The notes below the pieces were generated by a model. It worked only from the letters and a program-made list of their open reading frames with translations. It ran no database searches and was not told the DNA's origin. Below, one piece after another: positions 41,912-50,677 of a stretch of 64,000 nucleotides of DNA. The DNA lies in the NCBI RefSeq assembly GCF_017104565.1, contig NZ_JAAGPD010000003.1:282769-346768 (forward strand), given 5' to 3'. The translations under genes were made by a program, and so were the position numbers. How positions within the stretch are numbered: position 1 is the stretch's first letter; every line of letters begins with the position of its first letter. The stretch comes from Paraburkholderia sp. Tr-20389. GTDB taxonomy: Bacteria > Pseudomonadota > Gammaproteobacteria > Burkholderiales > Burkholderiaceae.

Positions 41912-44283
41912 CAAACGGTTCCTTCCGCGCGCTGCGCGCGTTCGAGCGGCGACAGGCGCGCATTTTCGGCGGCCTGTGCGCGCTCGCGTTCGTAATTGCG
42001 TTCGAGTTGAGATTTGGCGGCCGTGTACTGCTTCGGCCAGTTCACGTCGAAGTAGCCGATCTTCGCGGCTTCGTTCAGCGTCCACGACGGATTCGCCAGA
42101 TGCGGACGCGCCACTGCGCATAGATCGGCACGTCCCGCTGCGATGATGCTGTTCACGTGATCCGCCTCGGAAATTGCGCCGACTGCGATCGTCGCGATAC
42201 CGGCTTCGTTGCGGATGCGATCCGCGAACGGCGTCTGGAACATGCGGCCGAACACGGGCTTTTCTTCCTTGCTGACCTGTCCCGACGATACGTCGATCAT
42301 GTCGGCGCCTGTCGCCTTGAAGGCGCGCGCGATCTCAACGGCATCGTCCGGCGTCGTGCCGCCATCGACCCAATCATGAGCGGAGATGCGCACCGACATC
42401 GGCTTGTCCTGCGGCCATACCTTGCGCATGGCCGCGAACACTTCGAGCGGATAACGCAGGCGGTTTTCCAGTGAACCGCCGTATTCGTCGGTGCGACGAT
42501 TGGTGAGCGGCGACAGGAAGCTCGACAGAAAGTAGCCGTGCGCGCAGTGCAATTCGAGCCAATCGAAGCCGGCTTCCGCGGCCATTTCCGTCGCACGGAC
42601 GAATTGCGCTTCGATGTCGCGCAGTTCTTCGTGTGTCGCTTCGCGCGACCATTGGCTCACGCCGCGCAGATATTGTTGCGGCGAGGCCGACACCAGAGGC
42701 CAGTTGCCGTCGGGCAAGGGCTGATCGATGCCTTCCCAGCTCACGCGCGTCGAAGCCTTCGCGCCCGCGTGGCCGAGTTGCATGCCGATCTTCGCGTCGC
42801 TTTGGGCATGCACGAACTGCACGATGCGGCGCCAGGCGGCGAGATGCTCGGGCGCATACATGCCGGGACACCCCGGCGTGATGCGCGCTTCAGGCGATAC
42901 GCAGGTCATTTCCGTCATCACGAGTGCAGCGCCGCCCATTGCGCGTGCGCCGAGATGCATCAGGTGATAGTCGCCCGCAATGCCGTCGACGGCGGAGTAC
43001 TGCGCCATCGGCGACACGACGACGCGATTCTTCAACGTCACGCCACGCAGGGTGAACGGCGTGAACATCGGCGGAATGGAATGCTTGTGCGGTTCGCGTT
43101 CGATGCCCGCGCGCACCGACAGCCAGTCTTCGAACGAAGCGAGGTAAGCGGCATCGCGCTCGCGCAGGTTTTCGTGCGAGATGCGCTGCGAACGGGTGAG
43201 CAGCGAATACGCGAACTGCTCCGGCTCGAACGACGAATAACGGTCGACATGCTCGAACCATTCCGTCGAATTGCGCGCGGCGTTCTGGATGCGCAGCACG
43301 TCGATGCTGCGCACGTCGGTGTAGTGCTCGAGCGCGGCGGCGAGGTCGTGCGGATGCGCGTCCATGCTGTTCGCAAGTTCGATAGCATCTTCGAGCGCGA
43401 GCTTGGTGCCGGAGCCGATCGAGAAATGCGCGGTGTGCGCGGCGTCGCCCATCAGCACGACGGGCACACGTTTGCCGTCGTCGCGCGTTTTCCAGTGCAC
43501 CCATTCGCGATTGACGACACGCGGAAAGCGGATCCATTGCGACGAGCCGCGCAGATGGCTCGCATTCGACATCAACGGATTGCCGTCGAGATACTTCGCG
43601 AAGAGCCGCTCGCAAAACGCGATGCTGTCTTCCTTGCCCATTTCGTCGAGCCCGGCGGCGCGCCACACGCGCTCAGGCGTTTCGACGATGAAGGTCGAGG
43701 TCTCGTCGTCGAAGCGGTACGCGTGCGCCTGAAACCAGCCCCATTCGGTTTTTTCGAACGCAAACGTGAAGGCGTCGAAGCGCTTCTTCGTGCCGAGCCA
43801 CACGAAGCGGCAGTCGCGCATGTCGATATCGGGCTGATACGTCGCAGCGTACTTGTGGCGGATCGCGCTGTTCAGACCGTCGCTGGCGATGATGAGGTCG
43901 GCGTCGTAATCGTCGTCGTTCGCGACCTGGGTTTCGAAAACCAGCTTCACGCCGAGTTCTTCACAGCGTTCCTGCAGGATGTTCAGCAGGCGCTTGCGGC
44001 CGATGCCGCAGAAGCCGTGTCCCGACGAACGTACCTTCTCGCCGCGAAAGTTGATTTCGATGTCGTCCCAGTGATTGAACGCTTCGAGGATCATGTCGGC
44101 GCTCTTGGGATCGGCGGCACGCAGATTGCCTAACGTCTGGTCGGAGAACACGACGCCCCAGCCGAACGTGTCGTAGGGCCGGTTGCGCTCGACGACGATC
44201 ACCTCGTGCGCCGGATGCCGGCGCTTCATCAACAACCCGAAATACAGGCCGGCCGGGCCGCCGCCGATACAGACGATGCGCAT
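41911..44283 (-). CDS. 2-aminobenzoyl-CoA monooxygenase/reductase (salicylyl-CoA 5-hydroxylase-type bifunctional flavoprotein)
   Basis: 790 residues, two fused enzymes. Residues about 1-385 are an FAD monooxygenase ([10 protein letters not shown] at the start, F-G-W-G-V-V-F-S near 47, [11 protein letters not shown] near 275). Residues about 395-770 are an Old-Yellow-Enzyme domain ([41 protein letters not shown]). This is the layout of Azoarcus 2-aminobenzoyl-CoA monooxygenase/reductase, which hydroxylates then reduces the ring. A salicylyl-CoA 5-hydroxylase would look alike, so substrate rests on context. First gene of the operon, with promoter at 44310-44346. ATG 44283 follows GGGGAG. Confidence 0.9.
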   Translation of the reverse strand: MRIVCIGGGPAGLYFGLLMKRRHPAHEVIVVERNRPYDTFGWGVVFSDQTLGNLRAADPKSADMILEAFNHWDDIEINFRGEKVRSSGHGFCGIGRKRLLNILQERCEELGVKLVFETQVANDDDYDADLIIASDGLNSAIRHKYAATYQPDIDMRDCRFVWLGTKKRFDAFTFAFEKTEWGWFQAHAYRFDDETSTFIVETPERVWRAAGLDEMGKEDSIAFCERLFAKYLDGNPLMSNASHLRGSSQWIRFPRVVNREWVHWKTRDDGKRVPVVLMGDAAHTAHFSIGSGTKLALEDAIELANSMDAHPHDLAAALEHYTDVRSIDVLRIQNAARNSTEWFEHVDRYSSFEPEQFAYSLLTRSQRISHENLRERDAAYLASFEDWLSVRAGIEREPHKHSIPPMFTPFTLRGVTLKNRVVVSPMAQYSAVDGIAGDYHLMHLGARAMGGAALVMTEMTCVSPEARITPGCPGMYAPEHLAAWRRIVQFVHAQSDAKIGMQLGHAGAKASTRVSWEGIDQPLPDGNWPLVSASPQQYLRGVSQWSREATHEELRDIEAQFVRATEMAAEAGFDWLELHCAHGYFLSSFLSPLTNRRTDEYGGSLENRLRYPLEVFAAMRKVWPQDKPMSVRISAHDWVDGGTTPDDAVEIARAFKATGADMIDVSSGQVSKEEKPVFGRMFQTPFADRIRNEAGIATIAVGAISEADHVNSIIAAGRADLCAVARPHLANPSWTLNEAAKIGYFDVNWPKQYTAAKSQLERNYERERAQAAENARLSPLERAQRAEGTV

Positions 44284-44309
44284 GCTGCTCCCCAACGTGT
44301 GTGTTCGTC

Positions 44310-44346
44310 TTTACTTTAGGTTTTGATAGTTTAGGTGTCAAGTAAA
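44310..44346 (-). promoter_or_regulatory. Promoter and putative MarR operator of the aminobenzoate operon
   Basis: On the minus strand TTGACA (44336-44341) is 17 bases from TAAAGT (44313-44318). The same stretch, read on the plus strand, holds two direct TTTAGGT copies (44315-44321 and 44330-44336, 15-base period) and an inverted pair TTTACTT (44310-44316) and AAGTAAA (44340-44346). The promoter is thus wrapped in repeats, the expected layout for repression by the operon's MarR protein. Confidence 0.65.
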
Positions 44347-44518
44347 TTTCCATTGGCCGGCTTGCAGACATTCCGGCGGCTGATCCGACCCGCCGCCGCC
44401 GATCGCAAATGCTTACTGGATGAGCATTGGCACGCTTCTTCCATCGCGAAGACCGCCGATCGTAGTAACGTATCGAAAAATTGGTCTTTCGCCCGGCCAG
44501 TTGATTCTTGAGGCGCTT

Positions 44519-47500
44519 ATGTCCACAGACGCAGACACCACCATGATTGACGAGCAGGTCGCAGCCGTTGCAGACCGCATGACGGAAGAAGGCCGTCTGG
44601 TTTCCCCTGTCACCATCTGGGCGGAGGTTCGCAGCGGCTCGATCGTTGCCGTTGCCGCCGCCTTGCAACGCTGGCGCGACGCGCGCGAGCCGCAGATCCC
44701 GCAGGCGCAGGCCCAGAAGGCCCTGCCGGGCGAGTTCGCGGAAACCTTGATGGAGGTCGCGCGCCGGATCTGGACAGCTTCCCAGGACGATGCGGAGCGG
44801 CTTCTCAACCAGGGTCTCGGCGCGGCGAACCAGCAGGTCGACGTGTTTCGCAAGGAGCGCGACGAAGCGCTCGCCGCCTGGCAGAAGACGGGCGAGGAAG
44901 TCGAAACGGGGCGCGAACGGCTGGACGGCCTGCGCAACGACCTGCGCGCGGTGCAGGATTCCGCCAGCCAGGTGAAGATCGAGCTTGCGGCGGCGACCGC
45001 CCGCGCAGAGACGGCGGAGGCCAGCATCGAGGATCTGAGCCAGCGCGCATCGGCGGGTGAAGCAAAACTGGCCGCCATTCAGACCTCGCTTGAAGATCAG
45101 CATCGGGCCAACGAGTGGCTCGCCGCGACGGTGTCGAGCAAGAACGAAGAGATCGTGCGGATCGGCCGGGAGCGAGACGACGCGCGTCGGCAGGTCGCGA
45201 CGCTCGACGAAGCGTGCCAGGCGAAATCGGAAGAAGCGGAGCGCTTGTCGCAGCAGGCCAGCGAGGCCGTGTCGCGCGCCGACGCCGCGATCGCTCAGGC
45301 GAACGAGAGCGCCGCGCGCCTCGCGACCGTCGAGACCGACCTGAGCGACACCCGCAACTCACTTGCCACCGAGCGCGACGCGGCGCTGGAATATGCCGCC
45401 GAAGTGGCCGCACAGCGCGTCGAACTGGAGCGCATTGGGCGCGATCTGAACGACTCGCGTGCACAGGTCAGCGCGATGACGGAGGCGCAGGCGCTTGCCA
45501 GCGCCGAGCTGGAACTGGCGAAGCAGACCTCATCGACAGCGAACGAGCGTGCGGAGACCGAAGGGCAGCGCGCCGCGCAGCTCGAACAGAGTCTGACGGT
45601 CGAGCGCGAGGCCACGGCGGCGCAGCGTGACGAACTGCTGCGCGTGACGCGCGAACTGGAAGAAGCGCGGACCCAGGTCACTACGCTGACAGAGGCGCAG
45701 ACGGCGGCGAGCGCTGAACTGGCGCGCGTGTCGCAGGATGCATCGGTGGCGAGGCAACGGGCAGACGCCGCGGAGCAGCGTGCGACGCAACTGGAGCAGA
45801 GCCTGTCGGTGGAGCGCGAGGCGACGGCCGCACAAGGCGAAGAGCTTCAGCGTGTCACGCGCGAACTGGACGAGGCACGGTCGAAGATCAGCGGGCTCAC
45901 GGACGCGCAAACGGCGGCGACGGCGGAACTGGCGCGGGTCACGCAAGACGCATCGTCGGCGAAGGAACGGGCGGACGCGGCAGAGCAGCGCGCGGCGCAA
46001 CTGGAGCAAGGTCTCGCTGCCGAGCGTCAGGCGACGGCGGCACAGAGCGACGAACGGCAGCGTGTCGAGCGCGAACTGGACGAAGCGCGTGCAAAGATCG
46101 ACGCGTTGACGGGCGAGCTTGCCGCCGCGGGCGCCGATGTGGCGCGCCTGAGTCAGGAGGCGTCTGCCGCGAAGGAGCAGGCTGCCGGACTGGAGCAGAG
46201 CCTCGCCGCCGCACGGGAAGCGACGGTCATGCGCACCGGCGAGTTGCAGCGCGTGACGCAGCAACTCGAAGAGGCGCGGACGCAGATCAACACCCTCACC
46301 GAATCGCAAACGGCGGCCGACGCCGAACTCGCGCGCGTCAAGCAGGACGTCACCGCCGCGACGGAGCGGGCCCAAACAGCCGAACAGCGTGCCGTCGAAC
46401 TGGAGCAAACCCTTGCAGCCGAGCGGGAGAGCGCCGCAACGCGCAGCAATGAAGCGGCGGCTCAATCCAATGAATTGCAGCGCGTCATGCGCGAACTCGC
46501 GGATGCGGGCCAGCAGATCGCCACCCTGACCGATGCGCAAACGGCAGCAGCGGCGGAACTCGCGACAGTGACGCAAGATGCATCGGCGGCAAAGAGCCGT
46601 GCGGAAGCGGCCGAGCAGCAGGTCACGCAGCTGGAGCAAAACCTCGCAGCAGAACGCGACGCGGCGACGGCGCGCAACAATGAATCGTTGGCTCAACTGG
46701 AAGAAGCGCGTAAGCAAAGCAGCGCGCTGTCCGACGCGCAAGCGGCGGCCAATGCCGAACTGGCGCGGCTGACGCAGGACGCATCCGCTGCGAAAGAAAG
46801 AGCGGACGCTGCCGAGCGGCAAGCGGCCCAGCACGAACAGACGCTCGCGACGGAACGCGACGCAGCGACTGCACGAAACAACGAAGCGTCGGCGCAGAGC
46901 AGCGAATTGCAGCGTGTCACGCGCGAACTGGACGAAGCGCGTTCGAAGATCGATGCATTGACGGGCGCGCAGACATCCGCCGATGCGGAATTGAAGCGGC
47001 TCGCGCAGGATGCATTGACGGCGAAGGAACGAGCGGATGCAGCCGAACGCCAGACCGCGCAACTCGAACAAAGCCTCGCATCGGAACGCGATGCAGCGTC
47101 GGCGCACGGCACGGAAGCCTCTGCGCAACGCGAAGAACTGCAGCGCGTCAAACAGGAACTCGACGAAGCGCGCAAGCAGGTCGACACGCTGACGCAAGCG
47201 CAGACGTCGGCGAGTTCCGAGTTGAAGCGCCTCGAACAGGACGCGTCGGCCGCGAAGGCAAGAGCGGATGCAGCTGAACAGCAGGCGGCTCAATCGAAGC
47301 AGAGCCTCGCTTCCGAACGCGAGGCCACGGCCACGCGCAACGACAAGGCATCGACGCAACTCGACGAGTTGCAACGCGCAACGCGCGAACTCGATGAAGC
47401 GCGCGCGCAGATCAGCGCGATGAGCGAGTCGCAGACGGCGGCCAGCGCCGAACTGGCGCGCGCCACGCAAGACGCGTTTGCCGCGAAGGAGCGGGCGGAT

Positions 47501-47956
47501 GCAGCGGAACAGCGCGCAGCCGAACTCGCACAAAGCCTCGCCGACCGGCCGCGCGTGCAGGTTGCCGCGAAAGATGGCGAACAGCCGGGCGGAATCGATA
47601 TCGCGGAAGAGATCGCGTCCTTGCAACGCCAGCTTGCCGCACAGTCGAAAGCGCACACGAAGGCCTACAACGATCTCCGCGCGAATGCCGACCAGTGGGT
47701 GACGTACGCGAAGGACATCAAGCAGCGGCTCGACCAGGCGAACGAAAAGATTCTCTTCATCGATGCGCGCAGCACGGGCGAAGCCGCGCTGCTACGCAGG
47801 CTCTCGTTCGAACTGGAGCGGCTCAAGCCCGATCACGAACTGGTGTTCCGCGAGGCGCAAAAGAAGCTGATCGGTGCAACGATGGCGCAGCAACTCGCGC
47901 AGAAGGGCTATTCGTACGATCCGGCGACGGCTGTCATGTCGAAGGTTGAGGGCTGA
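44519..47956 (+). CDS. KfrA-like DNA-binding protein with giant coiled coil
   Basis: 1145 residues. Residues about 5-60 match the KfrA N-terminal DNA-binding domain: E-Q-V-A-A-V-A-D-R-M-T-E-E-G-R, V-T-I-W-A-E-V-R-S-G-S and A-L-Q-R-W-R-D-A-R. Most of the rest is a coiled coil, with ten tandem units (45443-47545) of mostly 63, 70 or 77 residues. A separate C-terminal domain (about 1025-1145: S-L-Q-R-Q-L-A-A-Q-S-K-A-H-T-K-A, W-V-T-Y-A-K-D-I-K-Q-R-L, I-D-A-R-S-T-G-E-A) ends the chain. KfrA proteins are plasmid-partition-linked DNA binders; a chromosomal-type homologue of this size suggests a nucleoid or segregation role. ATG 44519 follows GAGG. Confidence 0.85.
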   Translation: MSTDADTTMIDEQVAAVADRMTEEGRLVSPVTIWAEVRSGSIVAVAAALQRWRDAREPQIPQAQAQKALPGEFAETLMEVARRIWTASQDDAERLLNQGLGAANQQVDVFRKERDEALAAWQKTGEEVETGRERLDGLRNDLRAVQDSASQVKIELAAATARAETAEASIEDLSQRASAGEAKLAAIQTSLEDQHRANEWLAATVSSKNEEIVRIGRERDDARRQVATLDEACQAKSEEAERLSQQASEAVSRADAAIAQANESAARLATVETDLSDTRNSLATERDAALEYAAEVAAQRVELERIGRDLNDSRAQVSAMTEAQALASAELELAKQTSSTANERAETEGQRAAQLEQSLTVEREATAAQRDELLRVTRELEEARTQVTTLTEAQTAASAELARVSQDASVARQRADAAEQRATQLEQSLSVEREATAAQGEELQRVTRELDEARSKISGLTDAQTAATAELARVTQDASSAKERADAAEQRAAQLEQGLAAERQATAAQSDERQRVERELDEARAKIDALTGELAAAGADVARLSQEASAAKEQAAGLEQSLAAAREATVMRTGELQRVTQQLEEARTQINTLTESQTAADAELARVKQDVTAATERAQTAEQRAVELEQTLAAERESAATRSNEAAAQSNELQRVMRELADAGQQIATLTDAQTAAAAELATVTQDASAAKSRAEAAEQQVTQLEQNLAAERDAATARNNESLAQLEEARKQSSALSDAQAAANAELARLTQDASAAKERADAAERQAAQHEQTLATERDAATARNNEASAQSSELQRVTRELDEARSKIDALTGAQTSADAELKRLAQDALTAKERADAAERQTAQLEQSLASERDAASAHGTEASAQREELQRVKQELDEARKQVDTLTQAQTSASSELKRLEQDASAAKARADAAEQQAAQSKQSLASEREATATRNDKASTQLDELQRATRELDEARAQISAMSESQTAASAELARATQDAFAAKERADAAEQRAAELAQSLADRPRVQVAAKDGEQPGGIDIAEEIASLQRQLAAQSKAHTKAYNDLRANADQWVTYAKDIKQRLDQANEKILFIDARSTGEAALLRRLSFELERLKPDHELVFREAQKKLIGATMAQQLAQKGYSYDPATAVMSKVEG
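45443..47545 (+). repeat. Ten in-frame coiled-coil repeat units in the KfrA-like gene
   Basis: Units begin at 45443, 45653, 45863, 46073, 46262, 46493, 46694, 46925, 47156 and 47387. Lengths are 210, 210, 210, 189, 231, 201, 231, 231, 231 and a partial last unit, that is 70, 70, 70, 63, 77, 67, 77, 77 and 77 residues. Each starts with an E-L-D-E-A-R-like motif, then L-T-x-A-Q-T, A-E-L-A-R, K-E-R-A-D-A-A-E, A-Q-L-E-Q-S-L and E-L-Q-R-V-T-R. Except for the 67-residue unit, all lengths are whole numbers of heptads. The units have diverged at the DNA level. Confidence 0.85.
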
Positions 47957-48000
47957 CGCGCGTTTCAGCCGGTGATCGATATCGTGCTGCGCGAGAACCT

Positions 48001-48028
48001 GCCGTGAAGCGACGTGGCGCTTCACGGC
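48001..48028. terminator. Hairpin between convergent KfrA-like and VOC genes
   Basis: GCCGTGAAGC (48001-48010) pairs perfectly with GCTTCACGGC (48019-48028) around an 8-base loop, just before the stop of the convergent VOC gene. No T-run follows, so it is a likely but unproven bidirectional terminator. Confidence 0.5.
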
Positions 48029-48034
48029 ATGGCA

Positions 48035-48472
48035 TCACTTCGCAAACAGCTGGCCGATATCCTTGAACGCCTTGAACTCGAGTGCATTGCCGCACGGATC
48101 GAACAGGAACATCGTGGCCTGTTCGCCGACCTGCCCCTGAAAGCGGATGTACGGCTCGATCACGAACTTTGTGCCGAACGACCTGAGCCGCGCCGCGAGC
48201 GCTTCCCACTGATCCCATTCGAGCACGATGCCGAAGTGCGGCACGGGTACGTCGTGACCGTCGACGGGATTGCTGTGCACGCTCTCTTGCGATGCCGTCT
48301 TCGGATGCTCGTGAATCACCAACTGATGACCGAAGAAGTTGAAGTCGACCCACTGCTGGCTGGAGCGGCCTTCTTCGAGCCCGAAGACGCGTCCATAGAA
48401 GTCACGCGCGGCGGGAAGATCGTAGACGGGAATGGCCAGATGAAAAGGCGAAAGGCTCACTGAGTTCTCCAT
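48035..48472 (-). CDS. VOC-superfamily protein (extradiol dioxygenase-like)
   Basis: 145 residues. Two-module VOC protein: [22 protein letters not shown] near residue 8, [15 protein letters not shown] near 40, P-H-F-G-I-V-L near 70 and [14 protein letters not shown] near 120. Histidines and the last Glu sit where metal ligands of glyoxalase and extradiol dioxygenase types lie. ATG at 48472 follows GGAG-like bases at low spacing. It is divergent from a LysR regulator at 48587, across a short AT-rich control region, which is probably where the regulator acts. The substrate is unknown. Confidence 0.87.
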   Translation of the reverse strand: MENSVSLSPFHLAIPVYDLPAARDFYGRVFGLEEGRSSQQWVDFNFFGHQLVIHEHPKTASQESVHSNPVDGHDVPVPHFGIVLEWDQWEALAARLRSFGTKFVIEPYIRFQGQVGEQATMFLFDPCGNALEFKAFKDIGQLFAK

Positions 48473-48539
48473 TGCGGGTTTTCTGTTGTGGGGCGCATGG
48501 GGCGCCAATAACGCACTGATAATACGCAGCGAGATAGTA

Positions 48540-48561
48540 AAATAAAATCAATATATTATTT
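48540..48561. promoter_or_regulatory. AT-rich dyad between divergent VOC and LysR genes
   Basis: AAATAA (48540-48545) and TTATTT (48556-48561) form an imperfectly spaced dyad with a 10-base centre in an otherwise G+C-rich region, 26 bases before the LysR start codon. This is a plausible LysR operator controlling the divergent VOC gene and itself. Confidence 0.4.
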
Positions 48562-48586
48562 CATCAAACACAAACGGAATTGATCA

Positions 48587-49486
48587 ATGCTCCGTGAGCT
48601 GAAGACGCTGATCGCGGTTGCGCAGGAAGGCACGTTCGCGGCGGCCGGCAGCAGAATCGGCCTGACACAAGCGGCTGTCAGCGCGCAGATGCAACGGCTC
48701 GAAGCCGAGTTCGGCTTTGCGCTGTTCGACCGCGAAGGGCGAACAGCGCGCCTCAATGCGATGGGCCAGCAGGTGCTCATGCAGGCGCAGGAAGTCGTCC
48801 GGCTTTATAACAACCTGAGTTCGATGGCGGCGGACCCGGCGGCCAACGTGCGCGTGAATATCGGCGCGATTGCATCGGTGCAGCGCTCGTGGCTGCCCGA
48901 TGCGTTGGCCCGGTTTCATGCGCAATGCGCCGGATGCAGAACGCGGGTGATTCCGGGCGTGTCGATGGAGTTGCTGAACCTGGTCGATGCGGGCGAGATC
49001 GATATCGCAGCCATCATTCGTCCGCCGTTTTCGTTTCAGAGCGATCTGCGCTGGACGACGCTCGCGCAAGAACCTTTCACGCTCATCGTGCCGCGTAGCG
49101 TGAAGGGCAAGGACTGGGCGGCGCTGCTGTCGGAACAGCCGTTCATTCGTTACGATCGCGCGTCGTTCGGCGGCCGTCAGGTGGATCGCTTCCTGCGCCG
49201 GATGCACTTCACCGTGCGTGAAGTGTGCGAACTCGACGAACTCGAAGCGATCGTCAGACTGGTCGAGAACGGCGTCGGCGTGGCGATCGTGCCGCAAACG
49301 GCGACGTACCGGCGTTGGCCCGCGAAAGTGCGTGCCGTCGACCTCGGGCATCACACCTTTCATCGCGATGTCGGGCTCGTGCATCGCGCGCCGCAGCATC
49401 TGAGCGAACCTGTGAAACTGTTGCTGCAACTCATCGAAGCGCAGGCGCGCAAGAAGCCGTCAGCTCAGGACCATCAGGCGCAGTGA
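48587..49486 (+). CDS. LysR-family regulator
   Basis: 299 residues. N-terminal winged helix (L-R-E-L-K-T-L-I-A-V-A-Q-E-G-T-F-A-A-A-G-S-R-I-G-L-T-Q-A-A-V-S-A-Q-M-Q-R-L-E) and an effector domain with G-E-I-D-I-A-A-I-I-R-P-P-F near residue 140 and V-R-L-V-E-N-G-V-G-V-A-I-V-P near 230. Start at ATG 48587 is the usual LysR start. It is divergent from the VOC gene at 48472 and convergent with the LacI gene at 49497. It should control the VOC gene; the effector is unknown. Confidence 0.9.
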   Translation: MLRELKTLIAVAQEGTFAAAGSRIGLTQAAVSAQMQRLEAEFGFALFDREGRTARLNAMGQQVLMQAQEVVRLYNNLSSMAADPAANVRVNIGAIASVQRSWLPDALARFHAQCAGCRTRVIPGVSMELLNLVDAGEIDIAAIIRPPFSFQSDLRWTTLAQEPFTLIVPRSVKGKDWAALLSEQPFIRYDRASFGGRQVDRFLRRMHFTVREVCELDELEAIVRLVENGVGVAIVPQTATYRRWPAKVRAVDLGHHTFHRDVGLVHRAPQHLSEPVKLLLQLIEAQARKKPSAQDHQAQ

Positions 49487-49496
49487 AGCTGCTGCC

Positions 49497-50528
49497 TCAC
49501 GGAGCGGGCGGCAGATTTTCCTGCAGATAGATCGACATCGGCGTCTGCAACGGAAGACCTGAAGGCGTACCACGGTTGTAGTGTCCCAGTATCGCTTCCA
49601 CGGCGCGCACGGCTTCCACGAATGGGCTTTGATCGAGCACGGCATCCATCACGCCTTCTATCAGCAGCGCGCGGCTGATCTCCGTCAGTTCATGGCCGAT
49701 CAGCACGGTCGAGTGCTCGCGTTTCAATGCCTTGAGCGCGCGTGCAATGCCTTCGTCTCCGACCGATAGATTGTAAATACCTCTTAAATCAGGGTACTTT
49801 TTGAAGGCGTCGCGCGTCAGACGCTCGGTCGATTTCTCGTCTTCGCGGCTCTCGACTGTCGCGACCACCTCGCACGCCGGAAACTTGCGACGCATCACCG
49901 AACGGAACGCGCCTTCGCGTTCCTCGTGGCCGAGATACGTGCGCAGCCCCGCGATCACGATGACCTGCCCGCCGTCGCGGCCAATGAAGCGGCCCATCAA
50001 TTCGCCTGCCGTTCTTCCTGCACAACGGTTGTCGATGCCGACGTACGCGAGCCGTCCCGTATCCGGCAAGTCGCTCGCGAGTGTCACGACGGGAATCTTG
50101 CGCGCGACCCGCGAAATCGCATCGACGACGACGCTGTGCTCGTACGCCACGACGATCATCGCGTCGGCCTTTTGCGATGCCCGATTGATGACGGCCGCGA
50201 GCGATTGCGGTTCGAGATCGTCGAAGAACGTGAGATGGCACACCACGCGATGCGTTTCGAACGACTTCTGCGCCAGTTCGAAACCTTGTTGCAGCGCGAC
50301 GTAATACGGCGACGAAGGCTTTTGCGTGAGGATCGCGATGCGCAGCCAGCGCACCGAGACTTCGCCGAGTGCGCGGTCCATCTTGAGCTTGCGCGCCCAT
50401 TCGAGCACGCGCGATTCCTTCTCGCGCGCGACGCCGCCACGCCCGTTCAGCACGCGCTCGACGGTCGAATAGCTGACGCCCGAGGCCTTCGCGACATCTT
50501 CCATCGTCGGCTTTCGTCTGACGTTCAT
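49497..50528 (-). CDS. LacI-family regulator with sugar-type binding domain
   Basis: 343 residues. LacI helix-turn-helix (T-M-E-D-V-A-K-A-S-G-V-S-Y-S-T-V-E-R-V-L-N-G-R-G-G-V) with E in place of the usual S or D before R-V-L-N, then a periplasmic-binding-protein-like domain (I-A-I-L-T-Q near 65, Y-V-G-I-D-N-R-C-A-G-R-T-A near 163, G-I-Y-N-L-S-V-G-D-E-G near 250). It is divergent from the binding protein gene at 50678, across a perfect operator TTGAGGA-AATA-TCCTCAA at 50543-50560. The ligand is likely that of the binding protein, a sugar or sugar-like molecule. Confidence 0.9.
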   Translation of the reverse strand: MNVRRKPTMEDVAKASGVSYSTVERVLNGRGGVAREKESRVLEWARKLKMDRALGEVSVRWLRIAILTQKPSSPYYVALQQGFELAQKSFETHRVVCHLTFFDDLEPQSLAAVINRASQKADAMIVVAYEHSVVVDAISRVARKIPVVTLASDLPDTGRLAYVGIDNRCAGRTAGELMGRFIGRDGGQVIVIAGLRTYLGHEEREGAFRSVMRRKFPACEVVATVESREDEKSTERLTRDAFKKYPDLRGIYNLSVGDEGIARALKALKREHSTVLIGHELTEISRALLIEGVMDAVLDQSPFVEAVRAVEAILGHYNRGTPSGLPLQTPMSIYLQENLPPAP

Positions 50529-50542
50529 GCCGTGCCTCCAGT

Positions 50543-50560
50543 TTGAGGAAATATCCTCAA
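50543..50560. promoter_or_regulatory. LacI-type operator
   Basis: TTGAGGA (50543-50549) and TCCTCAA (50554-50560) are perfect inverted repeats around AATA, 14 bases upstream of the LacI gene start (minus strand) and 118 before the binding protein start. A further half-site GTTTGAG lies at 50567-50573. The position suits both autorepression and control of the divergent genes. Confidence 0.7.
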
Positions 50561-50677
50561 CAAACCGTTTGAGAGCGGAGATTCGATCAACTAGATTTTA
50601 ACCACCGGAAGCGAACAGGCGTCATCGATAAGACGCTGCACATATGCGCATTCCGTCGATCACAGGAGACAAACATC

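Noticed and set aside
42538-44133. Plus-strand open frame of 531 codons opposite the monooxygenase/reductase gene
   Set aside because: Shadow frame; the minus strand carries a complete two-domain flavoprotein.
45443-47545. Regular repeats considered as a CRISPR or satellite array
   Set aside because: The period is 189-231 bases, the repeats are diverged, in frame and code for a heptad pattern; no short identical repeats with unique spacers.
45530-47656. Minus-strand open frame of 708 codons opposite the coiled-coil gene
   Set aside because: The repeat structure on the plus strand keeps stops out of this frame. The translation is Arg/Leu/Cys-rich and shows no protein family, whereas the plus strand has a clear start, DNA-binding domain and heptads.
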